A stretch of DNA of 36,527 nt from a virus: IMG/VR virus record IMGVR_UViG_3300035698_005309, positions 1 to 36,527 of that record, one strand, 5' to 3'. The notes under the pieces were generated by a model that saw only the letters and a program-made list of their open reading frames with translations, was not told where the DNA came from and did not search any database. Below, piece by piece: positions 21,763-30,557 of this stretch. The position numbers and the translations under genes are program-made. The stretch's first letter is position 1. The number at the start of each line of letters is the position of its first letter.

Positions 21763-22599
21763 TTAATGCTCTATCTTAGAGTTTAGCTCTTTAATAGCTT
21801 GGACCAATACAGGAATGATCTCTTCAGGTGTGATAGATAAGAATCCATCTTTCCCCTTACTTGTAATTTCTGGTAATACTTTATTTATCTCCTGAGCTGA
21901 GAAACCAAGATGAGTTCTCTTTTCCTTATCTCGATTAAATGAAATAGGATTTATTTTCAAGATTGAATCCAATCCATAATGTATATCTTTAATATTTTTC
22001 TTTAATCTAATATCTGAAGAAACATCAGGTGAGTTAAGAAGGTATATCGTTCCGAATCTATCTGATGCAATGAAACTACCTCCTAAATCCTGAGAATTAG
22101 ATGGAACTATAGAACTTTCAGTAAACTGAAAACCATTTGCTCCAGTAGTTAAATAAAGAGAGTTTGTACCTAATCCAAAGATTCCTCCTGATGCAACTCC
22201 ATCAAATCTAGCAAAGTAGATTCCTGATGCATCTAATGAAACTCGTTGGACAGGATTTCCTAAATAATCTTGATATACCAGTAAAGCATTTGATGATGAA
22301 GATAATTCTACACGTGTATTTGAATCAACAGTCTTAATAGTTCCTCCAGTAATAGTAGAACCATTAATTGTAGCACCTGTAAGTGTTGTACCAGTAAATG
22401 AAATACCTTCTACTTCACCGAGCATATTTACACGAAAAGGAGCATCTGCGAAACGCTTTGCTCCTAACCACATCCCTCTAATATCAGCTCCGAATACTGT
22501 ATTACCTGCTCCAATAAGAATTGATTTAGTCTTTCTAAGATTTTGAGGTTTACGTGTTGTATCTCTAGTATCTATTTTTTTAGGTGTAAACTCATTCAT
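21763..22599 (-). CDS. Tail fibre/spike with C-terminal S74 autoprocessing chaperone
   Basis: 278 residues. The middle is a beta-repeat region with ISFTGTTLTGATINGSTITGGTI, typical of beta-helical fibre shafts. The C-terminal 85 residues are an intramolecular chaperone (peptidase S74): SSDIRLKKNIKDI near 193, then LGFSAQEINKVLPE and IIPVLVQAIKEL. In this family the chaperone drives trimer folding and then cleaves itself before the Ser of SDxRLK. The protein is short for a full fibre, so it may attach to the proteins encoded upstream. Probably host recognition. Confidence 0.83.
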   Translation of the reverse strand: MNEFTPKKIDTRDTTRKPQNLRKTKSILIGAGNTVFGADIRGMWLGAKRFADAPFRVNMLGEVEGISFTGTTLTGATINGSTITGGTIKTVDSNTRVELSSSSNALLVYQDYLGNPVQRVSLDASGIYFARFDGVASGGIFGLGTNSLYLTTGANGFQFTESSIVPSNSQDLGGSFIASDRFGTIYLLNSPDVSSDIRLKKNIKDIHYGLDSILKINPISFNRDKEKRTHLGFSAQEINKVLPEITSKGKDGFLSITPEEIIPVLVQAIKELNSKIEH

Positions 22600-22601
22600 A
22601 A

Positions 22602-24743
22602 TTATTGTTTATTACTCTTCACTGGACCAATAGCGAATGATTCAATTTCTGGAGCATCATTATTATTCACCTCTAGTGAGATTTTTAACTGTAATGCTAC
22701 TAAACTTGATTGTTGCCTATCTGATTTTACTTGCATAAGTTTAGTATCAATAACTCCAGGTTGAACAACATAGTTAGGATCATCATATCGTTTTTTAACT
22801 GCGAATATTACATTTGTATCAGTAGGTAAAGAAACATAATTAGCATAAAACTTACTAACATTTTGAAAATAGACTCGATCATTACCTCCAGTAAGAATCA
22901 TAGTTTCAATGTATGGATTTGAATACTTAGCAGTGTAGTCAAGTTTATCTAGCCCTGCTGATGTATCAGACTTCCACGCTACAAGGAGTTCAGAACCTTT
23001 TGATATGATTCCCCCTATCACTACGTTTTCAAGCTCTCCTGATGACACAGGGAACGATAGATCCATAATCTTAGAGTAATCACGTGAATATGAACCGAAA
23101 CTATATACTCCTTGTAATTGAGGATTTCCTTCTAGTTGAGATAATCCAAATCGTGGAATACCAAGCATATTGGCAACTGATACTTGATGAACGATTCCTT
23201 TTGCAGCATTTCCCCAATCTCCTGGAATATTTTTATATGGTTCTAGTTTTTCTCCATTATAGAAATATATCTTTCCTGATTTACCTGCTTGAACGTACAT
23301 ATAGTTATCATCAGGAATAAAAGCATTAATACCATCTTCAGGAACTGTATCTTCTGCATACCATGATTCACTTTCCAAATCCCATCGTAATACACGACAT
23401 TCATTTTTATTACTTGTGAAATATGTTCCTACGAGCAAATCAATTTCAAATGGATAAATAGTTTTAATACGTTCAGGTTCATTTATATTAAATTCAGTTT
23501 CAGGTAAAAATAAATGTTTTTCATTTGATGAAGATTCAGGTTCTGCATCATCATAATCAGGATTAGGATAAATCTGAGCAATCGTATTCTGATCTCCAAT
23601 GAATAGATCAAGTCCTGCATGAACTGTTTCATGATAATTTTCATCACCAAAGACAAACATCCCAAACAGAGAAACTGTCCAGGTTGGTAATGTTGCTAAT
23701 GGAACTTTGAAACAAAAAGCAGCAGTTGAATAATAGATATTCCCTTCATGCTCTTGTACTCCTAAACAAACAGGTGAATCACTTTTTCCAAATGGATGGT
23801 AGGCAAATGATTCAGTACCTACAGTATCTGTTTCATCTGTTACCAAGAGTATTTGACCACCTGAGAGAACCTCGTGATCAGTTTGTTCAGACACAGTGAA
23901 GTTAAAGAAACTCATATTATTAACCTGAGGAGCAATAATACTTAATGAATTTGTTGTTAAGTCCTGATCTAGTGCATCAATAAAAATATCAAGATTTGTA
24001 ACCAATGGACCTGATTGAAGTACATCTTTAAATACTATTACGTACAGGAATCTATTAGTACGTGCTGCATTAAAGGTTGCTGTAACAGTTCGAGTTCCTG
24101 TTGTTGGATTGAGGACATATGAAGTATCAAGTTCAGCATCAGTATCTACTCCACTAGGAGAATTATAATCTATTTCAGTTGTAGGAGTTCCATCAACATC
24201 TGAAACGATAGAAGATGATGCATTGTAATTATATGAACCTGCGAATACGAGCATTGCCATATTATCTTCATCTGGAACATCTATATCTAATGAGATAGTT
24301 GTACTTGAACCTGCCTCATTATTATTTTCATTAGCAACAGGAGTTGGAGTTGTTCCATCACCAACTAAACCTCCACTATAAAAAGCAGAGTTTACTGCAG
24401 ATGCAAAATTAGTTCCTACTGAATTTATTAAAGGATCAAAAGGTGTAGCATCAGTTTCAATATCAATCGTATGGACCAATGTTACCGTTCCATCTAACTC
24501 TCTCCACACCTTCCCTGATTCACTTGAAAACCACAAAGTAGAACCATCAGATAATGGAACTCTTTGTTTACATAACTCAGTAATAAGACTCTCACTAATT
24601 TTTGAGAGTTTTTGTTGGACCTTAAATAAACCAGGAGTTGAATGGTAATCCATTCCTACTGATCTATATACTGATCCCTCAGGACCTGCCCATTTAGAAT
24701 CAGCAAGACCTTGTATTCCTTTTTTAAATAAGGTGTATGCCAT
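22602..24743 (-). CDS. Large tail protein, nozzle/propeller-like (713 aa)
   Basis: The opening MAYTLFKKGIQGLADSKWAGPEG and many repeated blocks of the type LWFSSESGKVWREL, GNIYYSTAAFCFKV, YMYVQAGKSGKIYFYNGEK suggest a beta-propeller, as in podovirus tail nozzle proteins of the T7 gp12 / P22 gp10 kind. An inserted Ser/Thr-rich beta-sandwich (about 145-250; STTISLDIDVPDEDN...FLYVIVFKD) interrupts it. Position between the adaptor genes and the fibre supports a tail-tube tip role. The assignment is from layout and repeat style, not from a specific motif. Confidence 0.6.
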   Translation of the reverse strand: MAYTLFKKGIQGLADSKWAGPEGSVYRSVGMDYHSTPGLFKVQQKLSKISESLITELCKQRVPLSDGSTLWFSSESGKVWRELDGTVTLVHTIDIETDATPFDPLINSVGTNFASAVNSAFYSGGLVGDGTTPTPVANENNNEAGSSTTISLDIDVPDEDNMAMLVFAGSYNYNASSSIVSDVDGTPTTEIDYNSPSGVDTDAELDTSYVLNPTTGTRTVTATFNAARTNRFLYVIVFKDVLQSGPLVTNLDIFIDALDQDLTTNSLSIIAPQVNNMSFFNFTVSEQTDHEVLSGGQILLVTDETDTVGTESFAYHPFGKSDSPVCLGVQEHEGNIYYSTAAFCFKVPLATLPTWTVSLFGMFVFGDENYHETVHAGLDLFIGDQNTIAQIYPNPDYDDAEPESSSNEKHLFLPETEFNINEPERIKTIYPFEIDLLVGTYFTSNKNECRVLRWDLESESWYAEDTVPEDGINAFIPDDNYMYVQAGKSGKIYFYNGEKLEPYKNIPGDWGNAAKGIVHQVSVANMLGIPRFGLSQLEGNPQLQGVYSFGSYSRDYSKIMDLSFPVSSGELENVVIGGIISKGSELLVAWKSDTSAGLDKLDYTAKYSNPYIETMILTGGNDRVYFQNVSKFYANYVSLPTDTNVIFAVKKRYDDPNYVVQPGVIDTKLMQVKSDRQQSSLVALQLKISLEVNNNDAPEIESFAIGPVKSNKQ

Positions 24744-24752
24744 AATAATTAA

Positions 24753-26336
24753 TTAACTAAGAACTCTACTTACTAATTTTTGAGTAGCGTCAAATTCATA
24801 GATATAACCTTTATAATTAAGAACTCCTAAAGTATAAGTGAAAGCTCCTGTTTCTTGTAAAGTTCCTGAAGAGTTATATTTCTTCATTGTTCCTTGATCA
24901 GTACTACTTAAGGTAAAAATATTTCCACTTAAATCTACTGCGAAATTATAATTAAAAGTAGAAGAATCAGAAAGATTAATTGTTGAACTATAAGTTAGTG
25001 TTGTACCTGATAATGTATACTTAGCAATATCATAAGAGTTTGCTGAATTACCTGCCTCAAAACTAAAGTAGAAATTAGTACCATCACAAGCCATAACCAT
25101 AATTTCATCAGTCTGAGCGAGTGTTGTAGATCCTGAGAATGTTATAAGTGTTCCTGGAGCAGTGATATCAGTTAAATCATACCTATACACTCTAAATGTA
25201 TCTGGTGATGTTGTTGTATTTTCCAAAAGTATATACATATATCCATTTGAAATTACAATATTACTTTTGTTGTTTGTATCAGTCCATGTTGAAACATCAG
25301 TATCTACAGTATTTCTAATACCTCCTGATGTTTCTGTAGCAATATATGGAACTCTAAAGTTACCACCAGATGAATTAACATCTTCATCTGTATAGGAAAT
25401 ATTAGATGTATATGGAGTTCCGATTCTTCCAATCCCTATAACAAAAGGTATATCTCCACCTGCTAAATCTAAGATTTTCTGGACCGTAGTCTTTTTTAGA
25501 TTATCTGAATCAGAAGTATCTCCATAAAGAACAACATCATCTGCAGCGATATCTACAGATGTTCTATTACTAATAGCTGTTTTATTTAAGGTTGTAGCTG
25601 TAGCACCTATAACTTCCCCTGTATGAGTTGCATTAGTTGTCTTGGAGTTATTTAGCGATACTTGTGCTTGGAGCTTACCTAAGGCACTCAGTACAGTATC
25701 ACTAGCTGTTATAACTGATGTTGATGCAAAAGATATTGCTGCTAATACTGTAGCTCGAACTGTAGATGCAAAATCTGAAATAGTATTTGCTAACTGAGTT
25801 CCTGTCATATTAGAACGTGCAAAAGCATCAGCTTGAATAGTTTGAGGATCATATACTGCCTCAGTCATATCTCCTGAACCTGGACCTGTAGGACCTGTTG
25901 GACCTCGTACATCAAGTGCATCTCCAATAGCTGATACAAATCCTGTTGGACCAAGATAATCACCTGTATCAGGTTTAGTTCCTTCTCCTCCAACCCAATC
26001 AGAAACTTGGAATACTCTACGTTCACCATCTGATACTGCTGCTAAAATTGGCGACCATCCATTAGCCCCACGTGGAATACCAAAATTGAATACTGCATCT
26101 GAAGTAGTTCCTGCATTTACAACTGTAGGAGTTACCCCTGCAGCAAGTTCAGTTACTGTCCCAACTTCAATCGTAGCTGCATCTCCTGTATCACCCTTAA
26201 ACTCTGATTTAGCAGCTTTCTTAGTAGTTCCTTCAGCACTCTGAGATGTATCAGACACATCAACAACTGCAACCCAATCGCCATCAGCGACTGGATCAAG
26301 TGTTTCTAAATCTGTAATTTTTTTATCTAAATCCAT
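24753..26336 (-). CDS. Collagen-like tail fibre (527 aa)
   Basis: The N-terminus (MDLDKKITDLETLDPVADGDWVAVVD) is a typical fibre attachment segment, followed by a TVTELAAGVTPTVVNAGT region and a short Gly-X-Y collagen-like stretch GPTGPTGPGSG near residue 145-155. A helical middle (LGKLQAQVSLNNSKT) and a C-terminal half of repeated strands (YMYILLENTTT, NFYFSFEAG, YIYEFDATQK) look like a propeller-type receptor-binding head. Likely a trimeric or hexameric fibre. The collagen codons contain three GGTCC motifs in 20 bases. Confidence 0.72.
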   Translation of the reverse strand: MDLDKKITDLETLDPVADGDWVAVVDVSDTSQSAEGTTKKAAKSEFKGDTGDAATIEVGTVTELAAGVTPTVVNAGTTSDAVFNFGIPRGANGWSPILAAVSDGERRVFQVSDWVGGEGTKPDTGDYLGPTGFVSAIGDALDVRGPTGPTGPGSGDMTEAVYDPQTIQADAFARSNMTGTQLANTISDFASTVRATVLAAISFASTSVITASDTVLSALGKLQAQVSLNNSKTTNATHTGEVIGATATTLNKTAISNRTSVDIAADDVVLYGDTSDSDNLKKTTVQKILDLAGGDIPFVIGIGRIGTPYTSNISYTDEDVNSSGGNFRVPYIATETSGGIRNTVDTDVSTWTDTNNKSNIVISNGYMYILLENTTTSPDTFRVYRYDLTDITAPGTLITFSGSTTLAQTDEIMVMACDGTNFYFSFEAGNSANSYDIAKYTLSGTTLTYSSTINLSDSSTFNYNFAVDLSGNIFTLSSTDQGTMKKYNSSGTLQETGAFTYTLGVLNYKGYIYEFDATQKLVSRVLS

Positions 26337-26343
26337 AATAATT

Positions 26344-26499
26344 TTATTTAGCTATCTTAGTAAATGTTCCATGAACCACCTCTCTATCTTCTTTGAATAT
26401 TTGAATAACCAACCTTCCACCATTTTCCTGGAGAATATATCCATCTTCTTCAGTTTGAAGATATCCTCTCTGACCCCACTTAGTATACTCTACACTCAT
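26344..26499 (-). CDS. Small tail-region protein (51 aa)
   Basis: ATG at 26499 overlaps the TGA of the upstream adaptor gene (ATGA), and TAA at 26344 is 7 nt before the next gene. The peptide is beta-rich (GYLQTEEDGYILQENGGRL). No family recognised, but coupled translation and good packing make it credible. It could be a small adaptor or fibre-associated protein. Confidence 0.65.
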   Translation of the reverse strand: MSVEYTKWGQRGYLQTEEDGYILQENGGRLVIQIFKEDREVVHGTFTKIAK

Positions 26500-27215
26500 A
26501 AGTCATATCCATTACCATATAATAAAGAAAAACTTGGAACTTCTCGTACTTCATCCATCGTCTGATCTGCAGGAGCTGAGAACTCTTCTAACATCATTTC
26601 AAGGTCTATATCGTACTCTTGTTCTTCTTTAGTTAATGGAATCTCTTCTTTATCTTTATAAGCAATAACTACTCGCCTGTTCCATAACTCATGGAACTCT
26701 TGAGGGAATCCATGTTCTGTATTTGTTGGATCAACTGACATATCAACTGTGCTTGTTAAATCAGAGATATTTGCAGGAAGTGAGTTATAAGTTAATAGCC
26801 CTCCTTCAGTTATATCTTCTATAGTTTCAGAAAGAATATAAATTGCTTTTCTACGAATGAAGTAGTGAGGATTACCTGAATACCATCCTGATATATCATC
26901 TTCATTTTCAAGTGAAAGTTCTTTAGGTTGCTCTTTTAAACCTACTGCAGGAATATAATTACTTGTAGAAGATAGTTTCAAGTCGAGTGAATTTATAGAA
27001 TTAATAACATCTGCAGGGAATCCATATTCACGTTTACCTGCTACTAAATCAAAATTCGCAGGAACATTCCATATTCCTGGTCGTAATCGTTGGATTCTAC
27101 CTGCAATCTCATCCTTATAGATATTCATAAGCAAAAGAATCTCTGAATCCGTAAAGGTTGCATCAGTAGTTCTTGCTTTGTAATGTATTAAATCTTTGAA
27201 ATTTGTAGGTGTCAT
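26496..27215 (-). CDS. Head-tail adaptor / tail tubular protein A-like (239 aa)
   Basis: The helical start (NFKDLIHYKARTTDATFTDSEILLLMNIYKDEIAGRIQRL) followed by a beta domain (FDLVAGKREYGFPADVINSINSLDLKL; HYFIRRKAIYILSE) and an acidic helical end matches the general plan of podovirus adaptor proteins (T7 gp11 / P22 gp4 type), which sit between portal and nozzle. It is placed between capsid and tail nozzle genes. No single motif is diagnostic. Confidence 0.65.
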   Translation of the reverse strand: MTPTNFKDLIHYKARTTDATFTDSEILLLMNIYKDEIAGRIQRLRPGIWNVPANFDLVAGKREYGFPADVINSINSLDLKLSSTSNYIPAVGLKEQPKELSLENEDDISGWYSGNPHYFIRRKAIYILSETIEDITEGGLLTYNSLPANISDLTSTVDMSVDPTNTEHGFPQEFHELWNRRVVIAYKDKEEIPLTKEEQEYDIDLEMMLEEFSAPADQTMDEVREVPSFSLLYGNGYDL

Positions 27216-27223
27216 AATAGTTA

Positions 27224-27607
27224 TTATTTATCAGTTTCCTTATCTTCAGGAATACACATAGGACAAACTTGAGATTGTTTCTTTTCTATCATTACCTCAA
27301 GTTCATCATTACGTTTAATCATCCCATCAGCTAGATCTTCCATAACCTTGATTTCAAGCTCTAGTTTATTCTGATGATCAGTGAGCGTTAGTATCACTTC
27401 CTTTAGTTTACCAAGAATTTCAGCCTCTTTCTTCATCTTATCCTCAACTTCTTGCTGTTGGTTAAGGATGATATAGAAGTCATCAACTTTCTTACCTAAA
27501 TCTCTAAGTTTTTTCTCAAGGGATTTAAGGTCTTTTTTCTTTTGGTTTAAAGTTTTTTCTACTGTTCGCTCTGCTGTAGATTTCTTTTTCTTCGTTTCTG
27601 TATTCAT
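27224..27607 (-). CDS. Coiled-coil structural protein (127 aa)
   Basis: Almost the entire sequence is a long charged coiled coil: KKKDLKSLEKKLRDLGKK, EVEDKMKKEAEILGKLKEV, QNKLELEIKVMEDL, ending with a CPMC pair (VCPMCIPED). It may be a scaffold-like, internal or assembly protein, or a small zinc-linked dimer through CxxC. It lies between head decoration and adaptor genes. No family recognised. Confidence 0.66.
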   Translation of the reverse strand: MNTETKKKKSTAERTVEKTLNQKKKDLKSLEKKLRDLGKKVDDFYIILNQQQEVEDKMKKEAEILGKLKEVILTLTDHQNKLELEIKVMEDLADGMIKRNDELEVMIEKKQSQVCPMCIPEDKETDK

Positions 27608-27651
27608 TGTATCAATAAGGTTATTTTAATAATTCATTTCTATCGTCATCA

Positions 27652-27674
27652 CAATCTCCCATATAGAGAGATTG
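27652..27674 (-). terminator. Hairpin between head-completion genes
   Basis: CAATCTC (27652-27658) pairs with GAGATTG (27668-27674), 7 bp around a 9-nt loop. No U-run follows on the minus strand, so mRNA processing or stabilisation is as likely as termination. GGGAG in its minus-strand 3' arm precedes a 7-codon frame. Confidence 0.4.
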
Positions 27675-27688
27675 AGTGGCAATACAAA

Positions 27689-28000
27689 TTATCCAAGTGC
27701 TAACACTCGATATTGTTTTGCTGAGATTGCTGCTGCTGCTGCAATGGTTACTTCTGAACCATCTACATTAATAGCGTTATCTCCTCCTACTAAATCAAGA
27801 GTTCGTGTACCTGCAGCAACTGTTTTAAGAGTTGTACCTGCAGTCATTCCTTCGTGCCATTCGTGAGTAATACGATCTGTTTCGTTTACTAACTTAATGT
27901 ACTTAGGATCAAACCCAAAATTCTCTGTAACAATCGCTCCTGCACCAGTAAAACTAGCTGTGAGTGAGTGTACAATTCCGTCTGTGTAATCAATATCCAT
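27689..28000 (-). CDS. Head decoration-like protein (103 aa)
   Basis: The protein is beta-rich and Ala/Gly/Thr-rich (GIVHSLTASFTGAGAIVTENFGF; LKTVAAGTRTLDLVGGDNAI; EVTIAAAAAISAKQYRVLALG), with a short motif THEWHEGM. Size, composition and position two genes after the major capsid protein fit a capsid decoration or stabilising protein. No specific family is certain. Confidence 0.58.
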   Translation of the reverse strand: MDIDYTDGIVHSLTASFTGAGAIVTENFGFDPKYIKLVNETDRITHEWHEGMTAGTTLKTVAAGTRTLDLVGGDNAINVDGSEVTIAAAAAISAKQYRVLALG

Positions 28001-28028
28001 AAAAAGAATTTAGATTAGGTGAATAATA

Positions 28029-28442
28029 TTATCCTCCGTAGTTAGTCAAATGCACTGTTCCATCCCCTCCTAAACGATTAGGATGTTCTTGAGCTGCATA
28101 TGATTGTTGAATCTTTGTTTCAAGAATCTTAGCTACAGATTCAGGTACTTTAACCTGTTCTCCTTTTCGAATATACAAAGGATATCCATTAAGAATCACT
28201 GACTGATAAGCACCTTTTTTCTCTCCTGAAGAGAGAGGCATGAAGATTGAAACCTTATCCTCTTTTTCAAGTTTAGATTTCATATCCTTAGCCTTTCCAG
28301 TAAGAGGAACTTCTCTTCCTGTTTGAGGATTTTTTACTTCCTCTGTTCCTGCAATTTCCATTTCAGGAACTTCTACTACTTCTTTCTTAGAAGTTTTAGC
28401 TTTCGTATTCTTTTCTTTTACTGCTGATTTTTTTCTAGCCAT
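28029..28442 (-). CDS. Head-associated protein (137 aa)
   Basis: A Lys/Ala-rich disordered start (MARKKSAVKEKNTKAKTSKK) leads to a compact domain: VSIFMPLSSGEKKGAYQSVILNGYPLYIRKGEQVKVPESVAKILE. I recall this kind of VSIF-x-P ... NGYPLYI-x-KG-x-x-V-x-VP pattern in uncharacterised phage head proteins. It lies directly downstream of the capsid gene with a 15-nt gap. Likely capsid vertex or completion protein. Confidence 0.6.
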   Translation of the reverse strand: MARKKSAVKEKNTKAKTSKKEVVEVPEMEIAGTEEVKNPQTGREVPLTGKAKDMKSKLEKEDKVSIFMPLSSGEKKGAYQSVILNGYPLYIRKGEQVKVPESVAKILETKIQQSYAAQEHPNRLGGDGTVHLTNYGG

Positions 28443-28457
28443 AATAATTAATTAAGA

Positions 28458-29411
28458 TTAGCCAGATACTGCGTGTCGTAGAGATCCTCCAAAGGCATCG
28501 TTCAGAATAGTTGCAACGAATGTTGCTTTCCACGCTGAAGTTTTTCGTTGGTTCAATGGATCGTTGTTTCCTCCTGGACCATGAATGATGTTTTGCATCG
28601 CCTCACCAGAAATACGAGTAGTTGCGTAGAACCCTTTTCCGAAGATAAGAGTTGAGTACACATCGATTGATCCTGTTCCTGCTCCTACAAACACTTTAGC
28701 ATTTGTAGTTTCAACGAATCGAACTTCATCCAATGCTCCAACTTCTCCTGGCATTGCTTTCTTTTGTCCATACTCCTCAACACGAATAAATCCTGAGATG
28801 TTTTTAAGATCATAGGTAGTGTTTGGATGTACGATTCCAATGTACGCTGCATCGATAGGAGCTGTATTAGTTCCATTTGATGCATTGACCATTGAGGTAA
28901 TTTTCTGAGCGTTATTGTTCTTTAGAGTTCGAACCATAGCTTGTACTTCTGCTTTGGTAATCTTATCTGTAGTATCAATATCACTGTTTTGAGTGTTACC
29001 TGTACCTGCAAATTGAACTGTCGTAGTTGTGTTCAATTCATCACGAGTAAGTTGGTCAAGAGTATTCGCAGCGTTTTCACCGAGAATATCTGCAACTTCT
29101 GTAAGAATTGGATCAACTGTTTCAAATAACAATTTGTCAGTTAAGAGGAATCCACGACCATACTGTTCCACAGTAGCATCAACATTTACAACTTGAAGTT
29201 GATCTAATGATGGTGTTACTCCTTCTACGAGTGGCGTAGCATCTACTGATAATAGTGAATATCGTCTGAATCGAATTTTTCCTGTTTGATTCTTTGGAAT
29301 ATTCTTTACTTCTCCCCAGTTAAGGTGAATAAGTAATGGTTTTGCCTTCATGAGCATCGAACGATCATAGAACGTATTGATTGCTGAAGGTACTGTTGTT
29401 GTTGTATTCAT
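28458..29411 (-). CDS. Major capsid protein, N4-gp56 family
   Basis: 317 residues. The run YDRSMLMKAKPLLIHLNWG, IPKNQTGKIRFRRYSLL, PLVEGVTPSLDQLQV, VEQYGRGFLLTDKLLFETVDPI is the N-terminal and E-loop pattern of the N4-gp56 HK97-fold family. The spine and P-domain region contains VHPNTTYDLK and a GYNVFV-like FVGAGTGSIDVYSTL segment. It forms the icosahedral shell together with the scaffold encoded just upstream (29447-30094). A-rich GGAAA precedes the ATG, and no classic SD. Confidence 0.87.
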   Translation of the reverse strand: MNTTTTVPSAINTFYDRSMLMKAKPLLIHLNWGEVKNIPKNQTGKIRFRRYSLLSVDATPLVEGVTPSLDQLQVVNVDATVEQYGRGFLLTDKLLFETVDPILTEVADILGENAANTLDQLTRDELNTTTTVQFAGTGNTQNSDIDTTDKITKAEVQAMVRTLKNNNAQKITSMVNASNGTNTAPIDAAYIGIVHPNTTYDLKNISGFIRVEEYGQKKAMPGEVGALDEVRFVETTNAKVFVGAGTGSIDVYSTLIFGKGFYATTRISGEAMQNIIHGPGGNNDPLNQRKTSAWKATFVATILNDAFGGSLRHAVSG

Positions 29412-29446
29412 TTTCCATTTGTGAATAAGTTCTTATAAAATCTAAA

Positions 29447-30094
29447 TTAAGATAATGCTTTGATTCGAGCCTCTTCGAACTCTTTATCAGTCATATCCCA
29501 AGCACTCTTCCCTGTAGAAGATTTAGGTCGTGCTTTATTTCTACCAGGAGTTTTTGATTTCTTTGCCTTAGCGTTAGCTATAGCCTTCTTTCCAGAAATA
29601 TCAGCTTTTGGACCAAGTAGTCCACGAGCGATAAATTCAACCGAAACATCCTTATAGGCAGGTGAATCCATATACTTTCGAATCTTTGTTTCAAGACCTT
29701 TAGCATCTGGATATCTATCTAAAACATCTTGGAGTTCCTTCTCATCAGTTTCCTGAGTAAGTTTATCCCTAAATGGTTTTAGTGATTTATCGATTACCTT
29801 TTTTAATTCAGGATCATCGATATCTTCTTCTTCATCCAACGATCCATACTTGTCCTTGTATCGTTGGATCTCTTCATCCTTCTTTGAGAGTTGATTATCC
29901 TTTCGTTTAATAATGTAGTCCTTTACGTTTTTACGTACTGGAGGTTCATCATCTTCCTCTGGATCATCTTCTGGTTCATCCTCTTCTTCTTCAGATTCAC
30001 CTTCTTCATCAATCTCTTCTTCAATTTCCTCTTCAGGAACTTCCTCAACTTCAGGTTCAAGACCTTCCTCGTTGGTATTTAAATCATCTTCCAT
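29447..30094 (-). CDS. Capsid scaffold protein (215 aa)
   Basis: The first 50 residues are almost only Glu and Asp (GLEPEVEEVPEEEIEEE...SEEEEDEPEDDPEEDDEPP), followed by a charged coiled coil (DNQLSKKDEEIQRYKDKYG; DELQDVLDRYPDAKGLETKIRKY) and a basic C-terminus (KKAIANAKAKKSKTPGRNKARPK). This acid-helix-basic layout with position directly before the capsid gene is that of a phage scaffolding protein; the basic tail would bind capsid subunits. The N-terminus may also be packaged or degraded. Confidence 0.78.
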   Translation of the reverse strand: MEDDLNTNEEGLEPEVEEVPEEEIEEEIDEEGESEEEEDEPEDDPEEDDEPPVRKNVKDYIIKRKDNQLSKKDEEIQRYKDKYGSLDEEEDIDDPELKKVIDKSLKPFRDKLTQETDEKELQDVLDRYPDAKGLETKIRKYMDSPAYKDVSVEFIARGLLGPKADISGKKAIANAKAKKSKTPGRNKARPKSSTGKSAWDMTDKEFEEARIKALS

Positions 30095-30103
30095 ATAAAT
30101 ATA

Positions 30104-30169
30104 TTATTTACTGTTTATTACATACTCACTAATAATGGAGAAAATAGTGAATAGATTTGAATTACTCAT
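30104..30169 (-). CDS. Possible 21-residue peptide before the scaffold gene
   Basis: ATG at 30169 (after CGGAAG) opens MSNSNLFTIFSIISEYVINSK and stops with TAA at 30104, 9 nt before the scaffold ATG. It is hydrophobic in the middle. The spacing to the next gene is typical, but the gap also holds a regulatory hairpin, so it may only be part of the untranslated leader. Confidence 0.28.
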   Translation of the reverse strand: MSNSNLFTIFSIISEYVINSK

Positions 30170-30188
30170 CTTCCGATGGATAAATCCC

Positions 30189-30245
30189 TGTTTTTAGGCA
30201 GGATGCTAGATACAATTTTTATATCCAATATCCTACCCAAAAACA
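30189..30245 (-). promoter_or_regulatory. 16-bp hairpin in the leader of the capsid genes
   Basis: Minus-strand UGUUUUUGGGUAGGAU (+ 30230-30245) pairs with AUCCUGCCUAAAAACA (30189-30204) without interruption; two pairs are G-U, whereas the plus strand has two mismatches, so the RNA is the minus one. The 25-nt loop can form a small extra stem. No U-run follows. It lies after the 100-residue gene and before scaffold and capsid, where phages often place processing or stabilising hairpins. Confidence 0.65.
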
Positions 30246-30252
30246 AAGTCTA

Positions 30253-30555
30253 TTAATCTTCTTCTAATACGTCTTTCGTTCCATACCCTTCATATGCCTC
30301 TACATCAACTCCTTCATCTTCTTCATAGAGTTCACGTATCAGGTTCTCAGGCAACTTCATTAAATCAAGCCTATCAATACGTTCACGTTGTAACTGTTCA
30401 ATAGTTTCTTCTTCTCTTAGTGGAGTTTCACCATGTAGCTTAGATTCTGTAATGGTTACATCCTCTTGAAGTTCTTCAAGTAAAACTTTCCATCCATCAC
30501 TTTCTACTAAGCTCTGTAATGCTGAAATTCTTTTGTTCTTTTCAAATTGATCCAT
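30253..30555 (-). CDS. Hypothetical acidic protein after portal (100 aa)
   Basis: The protein is helical and acidic (ISALQSLVESDGWKVLLEELQED; GETPLREEETIEQLQRER; EEDEGVDVEAYEG). Small acidic helical proteins beside the portal gene are common in podoviruses and may help portal or scaffold assembly; none is specific. It follows the portal stop by 2 nt. Confidence 0.65.
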   Translation of the reverse strand: MDQFEKNKRISALQSLVESDGWKVLLEELQEDVTITESKLHGETPLREEETIEQLQRERIDRLDLMKLPENLIRELYEEDEGVDVEAYEGYGTKDVLEED

Positions 30556-30557
30556 GA

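Noticed and set aside
25881-25904. Short tandem repeat in DNA (GGACCTGT/TGGACC units)
   Set aside because: Explained by the Gly-Pro-Thr collagen-like codons of the fibre gene, although it does use the GGTCCW motif.
29420-29428. Second DnaA-box match (TGTGAATAA) just before the capsid gene
   Set aside because: Single 9-mer match in an AT-rich leader, far from replication genes; likely chance.
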